Assembly: GCA_041652155.1 (NCBI GenBank)
Contig: JBAZHV010000003.1
Span: 1-55,150, forward strand
DNA length: 55,150 nt
From: CAIMDX01 sp041652155
Lineage (GTDB): Bacteria; Patescibacteriota; Minisyncoccia; Minisyncoccales; JAQTVQ01
Direction: 5' to 3'
This document shows, in pieces, positions 7,767 through 16,283 of this stretch. Position 1 is the stretch's first letter; every line of letters begins with the position of its first letter. A model generated the notes under the pieces. It was not told where the DNA came from, ran no database searches, and saw only the letters and a program-made list of their open reading frames with translations. The translations under genes and the position numbers were made by a program.

Positions 7767-9122
7767 ATGGAAAAAAATAAATTCCAAGCCCCTTCGGGAA
7801 TGAACGATATTCTGCCGCAGGACCAGTTTTTTTATCAGAAAATATACAACGCTGCCCAGAAAGTTCTTGATTTTTACGGTTTTGAAAAGATAGATACCCC
7901 GATCCTGGAGCAAGCGGACCTCTTTTCGCGCGGAGTGGGGGAAACGACAGAAATGATCAATAAGCAGATGTATTCTCTCCGCACCAAGAGCAAAGAACTT
8001 TTGGCTTTAAGGCCGGAAGGCACCGTCCCGATAATGAGGGCTTATCTTCAGCAGGGGATGCAGAACTGGACCCAGCCGATAAAGCTTTGGTATTTCGGTC
8101 CGTTCTTCAGATACGAGAAGACCCAGGCGGGGCATTATCGCGAGTTTAGGCAATTCGGAGTTGAGTTCATAGGCGAAAGCAGTCCCATAGCCGACGCCCA
8201 GATGATTTTGATCTTGTCGGCAATTTTGGATGAATTGGGATTCAAAAACCTGTCTTTCAAAGTGAATTGCATCGGAGATGCCAACTGCCGTCCGGCATAC
8301 AAGAAGGCCTTGCTCGGATTTTTAAAAAACAAGAAGAATGAGATTTGTTCCGATTGCCAGCAAAATGTAAAGATCAATCCCTTAAGGATATTGGATTGCA
8401 AAAATGAAAAATGCCGCCAAGCGCTGGCCGAATCCCCCCAGATCATCAATTATCTTTGCCCGGAATGCCATCATCATTTTAAAGAAGTTTTGGAGATACT
8501 GGACGAGATGAAGATCAGCTATACTTTGGACCCTTACTTGGTGAGAGGCCTCGATTATTACACGAATACGGTGTTCGAAGTCGACGTGGTTCCCGAAAAA
8601 AAGGCGGAGCCGGAGAAAAAAGAAGAGGCGGCGGCCGGAGAAGGCCAGCAGCCGGTCCAAGCCCCCGAACCTGAAAAACAGGAAGAAATTTCTGCGGGGT
8701 CCTTGGCAGGAGGCGGCCGTTATGATAAACTAGCAAAATCGTTGGGAGGACCCGATGTTCCGGCTTGCGGCTGGGGCGTTGGAGTGGAGAGGCTGATAGG
8801 ATTGATGAAGAACAGGAAGGTCAGATCCGTCGAGCAGCCTCCTCAAGTTTTCCTGGCCCAGATCGGCATTTTAGCCAAAAGAAAAACGTTAAGGCTGTTG
8901 GAGGACTTCAGAAAAGAGAAAATAAGGGCGGCCGAATCGCTGGGCCGCGACTCTTTGAAGAATCAGCTGGCGAGAGCCGAGAAGCTTGGAGCCAAATATG
9001 CTTTGATACTGGGACAGAAAGAAGCCCTGGACGGAGAGATAATCATCCGGGATATGGCCAACGGACAGCAGGTGACCGTCAGCCAGGAGGACATAATAAA
9101 GGAGATCAAGAAAAGATTTTAA
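7767..9122 (+). CDS. hisS: Histidyl-tRNA synthetase, with a charged insertion
   Basis: Class II aminoacyl-tRNA synthetase that charges tRNA-His. The 451-residue protein starts KFQAPSGMNDILPQ, has motif 2 around LRPEGT and FRYEKTQAGHYREFRQF, the histidine-binding LVRGLDYYTNTVFEV and AGGGRYDKL, and a C-terminal anticodon-binding domain. Four cysteines in two pairs (CSDC, CPEC) lie in the insertion domain at about 190-240. Odd: between the two histidine-binding motifs, about residues 272-307, there is a low-complexity stretch rich in Glu, Lys, Pro and Ala that reads like a flexible linker. The frame stays open, so the gene is probably functional. Confidence 0.95.
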   Translation: MEKNKFQAPSGMNDILPQDQFFYQKIYNAAQKVLDFYGFEKIDTPILEQADLFSRGVGETTEMINKQMYSLRTKSKELLALRPEGTVPIMRAYLQQGMQNWTQPIKLWYFGPFFRYEKTQAGHYREFRQFGVEFIGESSPIADAQMILILSAILDELGFKNLSFKVNCIGDANCRPAYKKALLGFLKNKKNEICSDCQQNVKINPLRILDCKNEKCRQALAESPQIINYLCPECHHHFKEVLEILDEMKISYTLDPYLVRGLDYYTNTVFEVDVVPEKKAEPEKKEEAAAGEGQQPVQAPEPEKQEEISAGSLAGGGRYDKLAKSLGGPDVPACGWGVGVERLIGLMKNRKVRSVEQPPQVFLAQIGILAKRKTLRLLEDFRKEKIRAAESLGRDSLKNQLARAEKLGAKYALILGQKEALDGEIIIRDMANGQQVTVSQEDIIKEIKKRF

Positions 9123-9154
9123 TTAAGAATTAATAAGAATAATAAAAACACAAA

Positions 9155-9391
9155 ATGAGCGTAAAAGTACAAAGACAAAAACAGGAAAGCTCGCAATCTT
9201 TGATCTACCGCTTTAACCAAGCGATCCAGAAAAGCGGAGTTTTGGTTGAGGTGAGAAAGAGGAAATTTGCGGTCAGAACTAAGAGCAAGAATTTGAAGCA
9301 AAGAGCAGCCGTTATTCGCGAGGTCAAAAAAGCCGAATACAAACGGTTGAAGAAATTCGGAAAGCTTGTTAAAAAGCCGAGAAGAAAATAG
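9155..9391 (+). CDS. rpsU: Small ribosomal subunit protein bS21
   Basis: A 78-residue, very basic protein starting MSVKVQRQKQESSQSLIYRF. It matches bS21, which sits near the anti-Shine-Dalgarno end of 16S rRNA and helps initiation. The conserved pattern of an N-terminal strand, FNQAIQKSGV, then two Arg/Lys-rich helices ending KKPRRK is clear. It follows hisS by 32 bases and is followed by a hairpin terminator. Confidence 0.9.
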   Translation: MSVKVQRQKQESSQSLIYRFNQAIQKSGVLVEVRKRKFAVRTKSKNLKQRAAVIREVKKAEYKRLKKFGKLVKKPRRK

Positions 9392-9425
9392 AAGGTTTCT
9401 TTAGCTTTTAATCAACTAGTTCACA

Positions 9426-9463
9426 GAGTCCGCATACTTCCTTGGAGGTCTGCGGCTCTTTTT
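9426..9463 (+). terminator. Terminator after rpsU
   Basis: GAGTCCGCA pairs with TGCGGCTC (G-T allowed) and is followed by a T-run at 9459-9463. It also rules out an upstream TTG start at 9442 for the next gene. Confidence 0.75.
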
Positions 9464-9468
9464 GCAAT

Positions 9469-9969
9469 ATGATGTTACAACAGATCAAAAAAGATTTGGT
9501 GTCGGCCCAAAAAGAAAAGGACGAGAATAAAGTATCCACTTTGAGGATGCTTATTTCGGCCATGACCAATAAGAGCATCAATAAAAGGGCTGATGCCGCA
9601 GGCAAAGAATCCGGTTTGTCGGAAGAGGAATTGGCCAAAAAAGGCGAATTGGCCGATCAGGAAATAATAGACGTTATATTCTCCGAGGCCAAGAAAAGAA
9701 AAGAAGCTGCCATTGAATACGAAAAAGGCAACCGCCCCGAACTGGCCAAAAAAGAAAAGCTGGAACTCGAAATTTTATCGGCTTATCTTCCCGCACAGAT
9801 GGGCGAGGAAGAAGTAAGAAAACTGGTCATTGAAGCCATAGCCAAGACCGGAGCCAAAGATCCAAAGGATATGGGAAAAGTGATGGCCGCGTTAATGCCA
9901 TCCACCAAAGGCAAAGCCGACGGAACCTTGGTAAGCAAAATTGTCAAAGAATTATTGGGCGGGAAATAA
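9469..9969 (+). CDS. yqeY: YqeY-like GatB domain protein
   Basis: The 166-residue protein matches the YqeY family, which shares the C-terminal helical domain of the GatB subunit of tRNA amidotransferase. Visible signs are QQIKKDLVSAQKEKDENKVSTLRML, later KRKEAAIEYEKGNRPELA, LSAYLPAQM and GKVMAALMPSTKGKADG. It probably binds tRNA, but its precise role is not known. The start is ATG 9469 or 9472; an earlier TTG would lie inside the preceding terminator. In some bacteria yqeY follows rpsU, as here. Confidence 0.9.
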   Translation: MMLQQIKKDLVSAQKEKDENKVSTLRMLISAMTNKSINKRADAAGKESGLSEEELAKKGELADQEIIDVIFSEAKKRKEAAIEYEKGNRPELAKKEKLELEILSAYLPAQMGEEEVRKLVIEAIAKTGAKDPKDMGKVMAALMPSTKGKADGTLVSKIVKELLGGK

Positions 9970-9989
9970 AATATCTGTTCGCCGTTATC

Positions 9990-10026
9990 GTCAAAAACCC
10001 GGGAGCCATCCCGGGTTTTTGTTCCG
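9990..10026. repeat. 37-bp direct repeat containing a terminator, left copy
   Basis: The stem CCCGGG/CCCGGG with flanking A5 and T5 makes a perfect hairpin terminator after yqeY at 9993-10020. The surrounding 37 bases recur identically at 11327-11363, so the two genes in between are bracketed. Confidence 0.85.
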
Positions 10027-10066
10027 GCTGGCCAGCCTTTTTTAAGATTTCAGGATAAGTAAAAAA

Positions 10067-10921
10067 ATGAAAGATGTATCTATCTCAAAATTCCAAGGAG
10101 ATTCTCTCGTTTCTCAACTAGGGTCTCTTTATAAAGCATTTTCAGGGTCCGAAGCCGGAGAGGATCTAAATTTTGATTTTTCTTCCGTAAGATTTGTTTC
10201 TCCGTTGCTTCTATTGCCGATCAGCGCTTATATAAACAGCACGAACAGCTCTTTTAAAATAGATCAGGGGAGCGATACCGGATGTTACTTAAATACTGTA
10301 ATTTTTCCTAAGGGAGTAGAGTCTGTGTCTTCTTTTCTGCAAAAAATCCAAAAGAATAAAAATTATATACCTATAAGCATTTTGAAAAAAGATGACGTTG
10401 CGGCTAGAGATAAGCTGGAAGCTTTATTTTCCGAACAGATATGCAGAGTTTTGGGGAACATTTCCGGAGCTCAGAATGCCATCGCTTATCCAATATCGGA
10501 GCTGGTAACTAATATTTTTGAGCATAGCGAAGAAGAAAAAGGTTATGTTTTTAGCCAATTTTATCCGGCAAAAAATTATTTAGAGATTTCTATCGTTGAT
10601 AGAGGAAGAGGTTTTTCTAAAACGTATGAGGATGAGAAGGGCATAGTACTGTCGGATTCTGATTCTATAATTGAGGCCATGGAAGGACACTCTGTTAAAG
10701 ATAAGGAAAGAGGGTTTGGGTTAAGAACGTCAAAGCGGGTTATCTGTGAAGGGCTGCAAGGGGGCGGTTTTATTCTGATTTCCGGCTCGTCTGCTTTAGT
10801 TGCTGAAAATGGTAGAGAAAATTTAGTAGAACTCCCCGATTTTTATTGGCAGGGAGCGATTATTTCTTACCGCATACCGAAACCGAAGGGGAAAATAGAT
10901 ATTTCTCAATATTTAGAGTAA
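10067..10921 (+). CDS. STAS-like and GHKL ATPase two-domain protein
   Basis: A 284-residue protein, likely a switch regulator. Residues about 35-65 (FDFSSVRFVSPLLLLPISAY) resemble the core strand-helix of STAS-like/DUF4325 domains. Residues about 135-275 form a GHKL (HATPase_c) domain like anti-sigma kinases: the N-box ISELVTNIFEHSE (E145, N149, H153), the G1 box DRGRGF (178-183), and a G2-like box GFGLRTSKRV (216-225). No membrane segment or DNA-binding domain is seen. The next gene encodes a stand-alone STAS-like domain with a matching motif, so partner switching is a fair guess. The pair sits between two identical terminator repeats. Confidence 0.75.
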   Translation: MKDVSISKFQGDSLVSQLGSLYKAFSGSEAGEDLNFDFSSVRFVSPLLLLPISAYINSTNSSFKIDQGSDTGCYLNTVIFPKGVESVSSFLQKIQKNKNYIPISILKKDDVAARDKLEALFSEQICRVLGNISGAQNAIAYPISELVTNIFEHSEEEKGYVFSQFYPAKNYLEISIVDRGRGFSKTYEDEKGIVLSDSDSIIEAMEGHSVKDKERGFGLRTSKRVICEGLQGGGFILISGSSALVAENGRENLVELPDFYWQGAIISYRIPKPKGKIDISQYLE

Positions 10922-10966
10922 TGATGGTAAAATTTAATTTTTGTGCTACAATATATTAACTTAAAT

Positions 10967-11323
10967 ATGTCAAATATGAAAAAGGCGCAATTGAATATGG
11001 CCGAGTTGATAGCTCCAATGATAAGCTCAAGGGATGTTGTTGATATTCTGAAGAAAGCTATAAAAAAAACCAAATCCCGGTCGGTTGATTTTGATTTTTC
11101 AGAAGTAAGATTTGTTTCAAGATCAGCCGCTCATGCGTTATTGATGCTAAAAGAGGAATTGAACTCCCAAGAGATAGAGATAAATTTTATTAATACCCAA
11201 AATGCAGTAAAGGATATGATACGCATAGTCGCCGCCAATAGGGCGGTGCCGAAGAAAGAAAAAGTAAAATTCAATCCGAAAATAATCAGCATAAACTCTT
11301 TATTGAACGAAGGAACCAGATGA
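10967..11323 (+). CDS. STAS-like domain protein (DUF4325-like)
   Basis: A 118-residue protein if started at ATG 10967 (10976 is also possible; GTG at 10943 is less likely). Its core DFDFSEVRFVSRSAAHALLML closely echoes the NFDFSSVRFVSPL stretch of the preceding protein, and EIEINFINTQNAVKDMIRIV continues the STAS-like fold. No enzymatic residues are evident. With the GHKL ATPase next door it may act as an antagonist-like partner that is phosphorylated or bound. The target is unknown, as no sigma factor is in the window. Confidence 0.7.
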   Translation: MSNMKKAQLNMAELIAPMISSRDVVDILKKAIKKTKSRSVDFDFSEVRFVSRSAAHALLMLKEELNSQEIEINFINTQNAVKDMIRIVAANRAVPKKEKVKFNPKIISINSLLNEGTR

Positions 11324-11326
11324 TCT

Positions 11327-11363
11327 GTCAAAAACCCGGGAGCCATCCCGGGTTTTTGTTCCG
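11327..11363. repeat. 37-bp direct repeat containing a terminator, right copy
   Basis: Identical to 9990-10026. The CCCGGG hairpin with T5 also serves as the terminator of the STAS-like gene, whose stop lies 4 bases upstream. Confidence 0.85.
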
Positions 11364-11449
11364 ATCGATATATCTCTGGGGATTGTCCGCATTTTATTAG
11401 ATCTTGTTTTTTTGTTAAACTAATATCAGATTATTTTTTATTTGCCGAT

Positions 11450-11517
11450 GCAAATATTTATAAAAATATTTCGTGCAAATATTTATAAGATAAAAATATT
11501 TCGTGCAAATATTTATT
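11450..11517. repeat. AT-rich direct repeats upstream of the Cys-repeat genes
   Basis: GCAAATATTTAT occurs three times, at 11450, 11475 and 11505; the first two copies continue into AAAAATATTTCGT. The spacing is 25 and 30 bases. The AAATATTT cores are self-complementary. They lie within 100 bases of the next start codon and could be regulator sites or an AT-rich promoter element. Confidence 0.6.
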
Positions 11518-11545
11518 CAAGCTGTAAATATTTTCATCAAAAATT

Positions 11546-12895
11546 ATGAACAAAGAACTTGCGGAATATATTAAAAGCGCCAGGGCCGCCGCGATGACCG
11601 ACGCCCAAATAAGGCAGGAACTGTTAAAGGCTGGCTGGCAGGTGGCGGACATAGAGGATGAACTCGGGGCCATCGATGCCAAGATAAAAAAGTCTATGAA
11701 TCCCGCCCTCAAAACCATTATTTATCTTCTTTTTATCATTTTATTGATGGGCTCCGCGGCGGCCGGTTTTTATACTCTCGATAGATGGCTTGGCTGGGGG
11801 ATCATCAAATGGAATATTTCCGGCCAACAGGAACAACAGCAATCGGAAGACATTCTGCAGGCGCTCCAAGCGCAGATGGCGGAAATGGATAAGGTCAATG
11901 AGGATATGAAAAAAATATTCGAATGCAGATTGAATAAAGGGGTGATAGGCAAGAATACTACCGAGGAGATAATCTGCTATAGCGCCGTTTTAGCCGGTGC
12001 CAGCCAAGACCTTTGCGGAAGAATGGACGCGGGAATGTCGTCCGGGCAAGGTTTTTCCCAAAAAGAGGCTTGCTGGGCCGCCGAGGCGATAGCGAAAAAC
12101 GATAACAAATTATGCTCTGAAAAAGGCGGCCGTTTTTCGACCATTTGCAATGCCATTATTTCCGCCGCGGGCGGCGAAGGCTTGCCGGAAGAACAGCTTT
12201 TGAGGTGCGAAACTGAAAAAGATTGCTACGAATGGATAATTAGCGAGAAAGGATACGACGAGTCCGTTTGCGCCAAGATAGTGACAAATCTCAATGCCAA
12301 AGATATTTGTTATTCGGGAGCGGCTAAAACGAAAAAAGACCAGTCCGTCTGTCTTAACATTAAAGATGGAGCGAGGAGGGGCGATTGTTACGCCATCGTT
12401 GCCGCGGCTAAAGGAGACGAGGCATTGTGCGTTGAAGCGGTCAAGCAGAATAAAAATTATAATATAGACAATTGCTACGCGTCGGTGGCCGCGAGTAAAG
12501 CGGACCTGCTTGTTTGCGGCAAGATCAAGAATTCCAACAGCAAAGACAACTGTTATTCTTCGATAGCCGCCGTTAACCGCGATGAATCGATATGTTCGCA
12601 AGAGGCCAGCGATCTTAAAAAGGACGCTTGCTACAGTTTATTGGCCGCGGTCAAAAAAGATGAAGCCGTTTGCGAAGAGATAAAGACGGCCAAAGGAGTT
12701 TGCTATGAAGAGCTTGCTCTGGCAAAAATGGATGAGAGTTTGTGTATAAAATCGGGACTGGACATATGCTATCTTTACTTGGCCGAGCTTAAAGCCCAAA
12801 AAGGCCTCTGCGATAAAGCGGGAAGCATGAAAACCAGCTGTTACGAAAAAGTGGGGAAGCAGACTGGCGATCAGGCGCCTGTAAAAGATAATTAG
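11546..12895 (+). CDS. Membrane-anchored Cys-repeat protein A
   Basis: A 449-residue protein of no family I can name. The N-terminal 45 residues (EYIKSARAAAMTDAQIRQEL, then LKAGW) resemble a short helical module common in this lineage. A membrane segment follows at about 53-76. The rest, presumably outside the cell, contains 24 cysteines, mostly in a repeat of the form CY-x3-A-x2-K-x-D-x3-C-x2-I-x(5-12)-C, about 20-30 residues per unit, about ten units. This looks like a helical-hairpin solenoid held by disulfides. It is followed 43 bases later by a paralogue with the same layout and the same cysteine number. Confidence 0.7.
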   Translation: MNKELAEYIKSARAAAMTDAQIRQELLKAGWQVADIEDELGAIDAKIKKSMNPALKTIIYLLFIILLMGSAAAGFYTLDRWLGWGIIKWNISGQQEQQQSEDILQALQAQMAEMDKVNEDMKKIFECRLNKGVIGKNTTEEIICYSAVLAGASQDLCGRMDAGMSSGQGFSQKEACWAAEAIAKNDNKLCSEKGGRFSTICNAIISAAGGEGLPEEQLLRCETEKDCYEWIISEKGYDESVCAKIVTNLNAKDICYSGAAKTKKDQSVCLNIKDGARRGDCYAIVAAAKGDEALCVEAVKQNKNYNIDNCYASVAASKADLLVCGKIKNSNSKDNCYSSIAAVNRDESICSQEASDLKKDACYSLLAAVKKDEAVCEEIKTAKGVCYEELALAKMDESLCIKSGLDICYLYLAELKAQKGLCDKAGSMKTSCYEKVGKQTGDQAPVKDN

Positions 12896-12938
12896 CGCAT
12901 AATTTAGGCCCAAGAGATATGTGCGGCCTCGAATAAAT

Positions 12939-14303
12939 ATGAATAAAAAACTAGTCGAATATATCAAGAGCGCCAGGGCGGCAGAAATGACCGATGACCA
13001 GATCAGGCAAGAACTTCTTGGAGTCGGCTGGACGGAGAAAGAAATAGAGGGCGGGATTAGGTTTTCATCCGCCAATTTCGGCTTTAGAGCGGCTATTTAT
13101 ATCTTTTTTATTCTCTTGCTCGCCGGATTGTCCGCTGCCGGTTTTTATGTATCAGATAAGCATTTCGGTTGGGGGATAATAAGCCCGAAGGCGGAGGACC
13201 ATATCCCGGTTCCGGTACAACAAGAGCAGGTCCATATCCAAGATCAAGAACCGCAAACTGGGGGGACAGAGGACGCGGGGGGGGCAGAGATCGTTCCCGC
13301 CGGAGAAGAAAAGAAGGTTGTGTCCGAAAAAGACGTTTTGAAGCAAATGATCGCATGCGGAGCAACGGCAACGATAAACAATGCGTCCTCTGACGCGGAC
13401 AGGATCCTTTGCTACGCGGAAATATTCAAGCAAGACTACGAAGGCGGAAATATGTGCGGCAGGCTGGACAATCTGGACATCGGCGGCTCCGGCTTGTGCA
13501 ATGCGGGAATGGCAGTGGCTAAAAATGATGAGAAAATGTGCGAAGAAAAAAGCGGAAGCCTTTCGGTTTCTTCTACTTGCAAAGCGATCATAGCGGTTGA
13601 GAACGGCCAGGGAACGCCGAAAGAACAGCTTTCAAAGTGCATCAGTCCAAGCTGTTATTCGTATATCTTTAAAGAAAAAAATTATGACGGAGAATTGTGC
13701 TCGGAAATAGAAAAAGAAAAAGCCGGGCAGGGAGCCTGTTATTACGGATTGGCTTTGGGCAAAATGGATGAGTCTTTTTGTTCAAAAGTGGAATTAAAAA
13801 ATATTTATTCGACAAGCAAAGACGGGTTTAAAAGCCTTTGCTATTATTCGGTGGCCGCCGCCAAAAAAGACCAAACTTTATGCGATAAGGCGGTTAGCCA
13901 AAAATTGTTTTCGGACAACGAGACTTGCTATGTCGGGGTTGCGGTGTCTGCGAAAGATTCCGACTTATGCAAAAAAGTAAGCGATGGCTCTCTGCATTGC
14001 TATTCTATGGTCGCGGCGGCCAAGCAAGATGAAACTTTATGCGCCAAAGAGCAAAAAGGATCTCAAAGTTTTTGTTACAATGTGGTGGCCAAGGCCAAGG
14101 CCGACGAATCGCTGTGCGCGAAAGCGGACGCCGGATGTTATGAGGATCTTGCCATATTAAAATTGGACGAGAATATTTGCGAAAAAGCACAGGATTGGAA
14201 AAACGACTGCTACTCTTTGCTGGCTGTCTTGAAATCAGATAAAAGCATCTGCGAGAAAACGGGAGCTTATAAAACAGTTTGCGAGAAGGGGCTGGAGCAA
14301 TAA
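12939..14303 (+). CDS. Membrane-anchored Cys-repeat protein B
   Basis: Paralogue of the preceding gene: 454 residues from ATG 12939, chosen because MNKKLVEYIKSARAAEMTDD aligns with MNKELAEYIKSARAAAMTDA. It has one membrane segment (AIYIFFILLLAGLSAAGFYV), then a Pro/Gln/Gly/Glu-rich spacer, then again 24 cysteines in the CY...A..K.D...C pattern. Protein divergence from copy A is large outside the frame of repeats, so the duplication is old. A conserved, even cysteine number in both copies argues for fixed disulfide pairing. Function is unknown; an adhesive or structural envelope role is a guess. Confidence 0.7.
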   Translation: MNKKLVEYIKSARAAEMTDDQIRQELLGVGWTEKEIEGGIRFSSANFGFRAAIYIFFILLLAGLSAAGFYVSDKHFGWGIISPKAEDHIPVPVQQEQVHIQDQEPQTGGTEDAGGAEIVPAGEEKKVVSEKDVLKQMIACGATATINNASSDADRILCYAEIFKQDYEGGNMCGRLDNLDIGGSGLCNAGMAVAKNDEKMCEEKSGSLSVSSTCKAIIAVENGQGTPKEQLSKCISPSCYSYIFKEKNYDGELCSEIEKEKAGQGACYYGLALGKMDESFCSKVELKNIYSTSKDGFKSLCYYSVAAAKKDQTLCDKAVSQKLFSDNETCYVGVAVSAKDSDLCKKVSDGSLHCYSMVAAAKQDETLCAKEQKGSQSFCYNVVAKAKADESLCAKADAGCYEDLAILKLDENICEKAQDWKNDCYSLLAVLKSDKSICEKTGAYKTVCEKGLEQ

Positions 14304-14401
14304 TAAATAAACAAGATCGACTATGTCTTTTTTATCCAAGGAAAAAACAAATTTCGGATATTTGTCGATAGCCATTGTTTTGGCGGAGCATTATTAAATT
14401 T

Positions 14402-15277
14402 ATGTCCGACAATCAACCTAAAATCGGGCTTGCGCTTAGCGGGGGCGGGTCCAGGGGCTACGCCCATATCGGCGTTATCAAGATATTGGAGCAGAATAAT
14501 ATTCCGATCGATTTTATTGCCGGAGCCAGCGCGGGGGCTTTGATCGGATCTTTGTACTCTTTTTTTAAGGATTGCGAAAAAGTGGAGAAAGTTCTTCTGG
14601 GCAACGATTTGGCAAAATTTATCAATTTGGTCATAGACCCGTCATTCGAGGGGGGATTGATCAAAGGGGATAAGGTAAAAAATTTTTTGGTCCAAACTTT
14701 CGGCGGGGCAAGCTTCGGAGAACTTAAAATTCTTTTCAGGGCGATAGCTACCAACTTTGATACGGCCGAAGCTTGCGTGCTCTCCGAAGGAGATCTGGCC
14801 TCTGCGGTCCAGGCCAGCGCGGCTTTCCCTCTGGTTTTTAAACCGGTATCTTTAGGAGAACAGCTTTTGTGGGATGGCAGCCTGTCCAATCCCGTGCCGG
14901 TCAATGTGGTCCGCCAGATGGGTGCGGATATTGTCATCGCCGTTAACCTATATAATAAAAGCGCTTTCGAAGTCCGGACGAAGGACAGGAAAGAAGGAGT
15001 TTACGAGATTGCCGCCAGAGCCATAGAAGCCTTGCAGTACAGTTTGGCGCAGGAACATTTGAAAGGCGCGGATATTGTTATAGACCCTTCCGTCGCCGGC
15101 TTGGGTATTCTGGATTTGGACAAATTTTTGGGCGATCGCGGAGAAAAGATAATTTTACAGGGAGAGAAAGCGGCGGTCGAAGCTTTGCCGAAGATAAAAG
15201 AGGCGATAGGCAAATTCAACAGATCGAACAGGGGGGCGGGAGGATTTTTGAGGAACATCGGCAAATTCCGCCTATGA
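14402..15277 (+). CDS. Patatin-like phospholipase (RssA/NTE type)
   Basis: A 291-residue predicted lipid acyl hydrolase. The glycine-rich oxyanion loop is SGGGSRGYAHIGV, the nucleophile S43 lies in GASAG (GxSxG), and the dyad aspartate D158 is in WDGSLSNPVPV. I start at ATG 14402, since an upstream start at 14375 adds nine residues with no family support. No signal peptide is seen, so it probably acts on the inner membrane face. Substrate is unknown. The length agrees with small bacterial RssA-like proteins. Confidence 0.88.
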   Translation: MSDNQPKIGLALSGGGSRGYAHIGVIKILEQNNIPIDFIAGASAGALIGSLYSFFKDCEKVEKVLLGNDLAKFINLVIDPSFEGGLIKGDKVKNFLVQTFGGASFGELKILFRAIATNFDTAEACVLSEGDLASAVQASAAFPLVFKPVSLGEQLLWDGSLSNPVPVNVVRQMGADIVIAVNLYNKSAFEVRTKDRKEGVYEIAARAIEALQYSLAQEHLKGADIVIDPSVAGLGILDLDKFLGDRGEKIILQGEKAAVEALPKIKEAIGKFNRSNRGAGGFLRNIGKFRL

Positions 15278-15371
15278 GTTTTTCCGCGCGCGATTTTAGG
15301 TTATAATTTTATCAGGCCAAAAAACAAACAGCCGGAGAGAAAGGAAAAGCCTTCTTTCCCAGCTGAAATAT

Positions 15372-15776
15372 ATGAAAATAAATAAAAACAAAACGATCGG
15401 ATTTTTGAATCTGTCTTCCGGGGCGGAGGGGATCGTCAGTGTTGTTTCTTATCCGTACGTTTTGAAATCTGTCAATGAGGCTTATGCCATACTGTCCGGA
15501 TCGGCTGGAGCTGAAATTTCTCTCGATCCCTTCACTGTTTATTCCCTTCTGATGGTTACTTTGCTGTTGGGCATAGCCAATTTATATGTCGGGTATAAAA
15601 ATTTTTTCAAATCTAATTTGCTTGACGACTCGGCCAAGGGAAAATATTTCAAGCGGGGGATGTTGCTTATAGTGCTGATCAGTTTGGCTGGGATAGCCTT
15701 TTCTGCCGTGTTGATGGGCCCGCTCACGACCAGCATCAATCCGACATTGGATATGATCAATTCATTAAGCCAATAA
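15372..15776 (+). CDS. Small membrane protein, unknown
   Basis: I do not recognise this 134-residue protein. It shows a moderately hydrophobic N-terminal part (about 15-40) and two clear membrane segments, around VYSLLMVTLLLGIANLYVGY and MLLIVLISLAGIAFSAVLM, joined by a short charged loop (KSNLLDDSAKGKYFKRG). It lies 23 bases upstream of a PH-domain membrane protein on the same strand and may be cotranscribed with it. Confidence 0.6.
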   Translation: MKINKNKTIGFLNLSSGAEGIVSVVSYPYVLKSVNEAYAILSGSAGAEISLDPFTVYSLLMVTLLLGIANLYVGYKNFFKSNLLDDSAKGKYFKRGMLLIVLISLAGIAFSAVLMGPLTTSINPTLDMINSLSQ

Positions 15777-15799
15777 GAATAAAAATTTATTCATCCAAT

Positions 15800-16258
15800 A
15801 TGATCCAGCTAAATAAGGAACAATATCTTCCAACAAAATATTTTTTGTATATCGTCATAAAAATAGCGATATACTTTTTACTTCTCTCTGCTATTCTGCT
15901 GATGGTCAAAATGGGAGGATGGATAGGTTTTTTATCTGTGTTCTTCATCCTTCCAGCGCTTTTCTTTGCTTGGTTCGAAGGCAGAAAGACCAGTTTTCAG
16001 ATAAATGAAAATAAGATCGCCATTAGCGGCGGTATTGTCGCCGGACGGACAAAAATAATACCGTACGGCAGTATTAAAAACATCGAGATCAGGGTCGGGG
16101 TATTAAGGTCTTTGATGGGTTTGGCCACCGTGAATTTCTGGACCACCTCTCCGGACCAGCGGATCGCGAAGGAGAACGAACCTGACGGCAGGCTCTGTCT
16201 GGAAAGGAACAAAGCCAAATGGCTGGCGAGTTTTATCGCCAAAGGAGGCCGAGAATAA
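15800..16258 (+). CDS. Membrane protein with bacterial PH domain (YdbS-like)
   Basis: A 152-residue protein with two N-terminal membrane segments (about 13-60) followed by a bPH2-type (DUF304) domain: TSFQINENKIAISGGIVAGRT, IIPYGSIKNIEIR, VLRSLMGLATVNFWTTS. This matches the YdbS/YdbT family of membrane proteins of unknown role. The ATG follows the upstream gene by 23 bases; the next gene starts 25 bases after its stop. Confidence 0.75.
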   Translation: MIQLNKEQYLPTKYFLYIVIKIAIYFLLLSAILLMVKMGGWIGFLSVFFILPALFFAWFEGRKTSFQINENKIAISGGIVAGRTKIIPYGSIKNIEIRVGVLRSLMGLATVNFWTTSPDQRIAKENEPDGRLCLERNKAKWLASFIAKGGRE

Positions 16259-16283
16259 ATTATTGTTTAGGCAGGCTAGAGAT

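Noticed and set aside
9442..9468. TTG start at 9442 for the YqeY-like gene
   Set aside because: It lies inside the terminator hairpin of rpsU.
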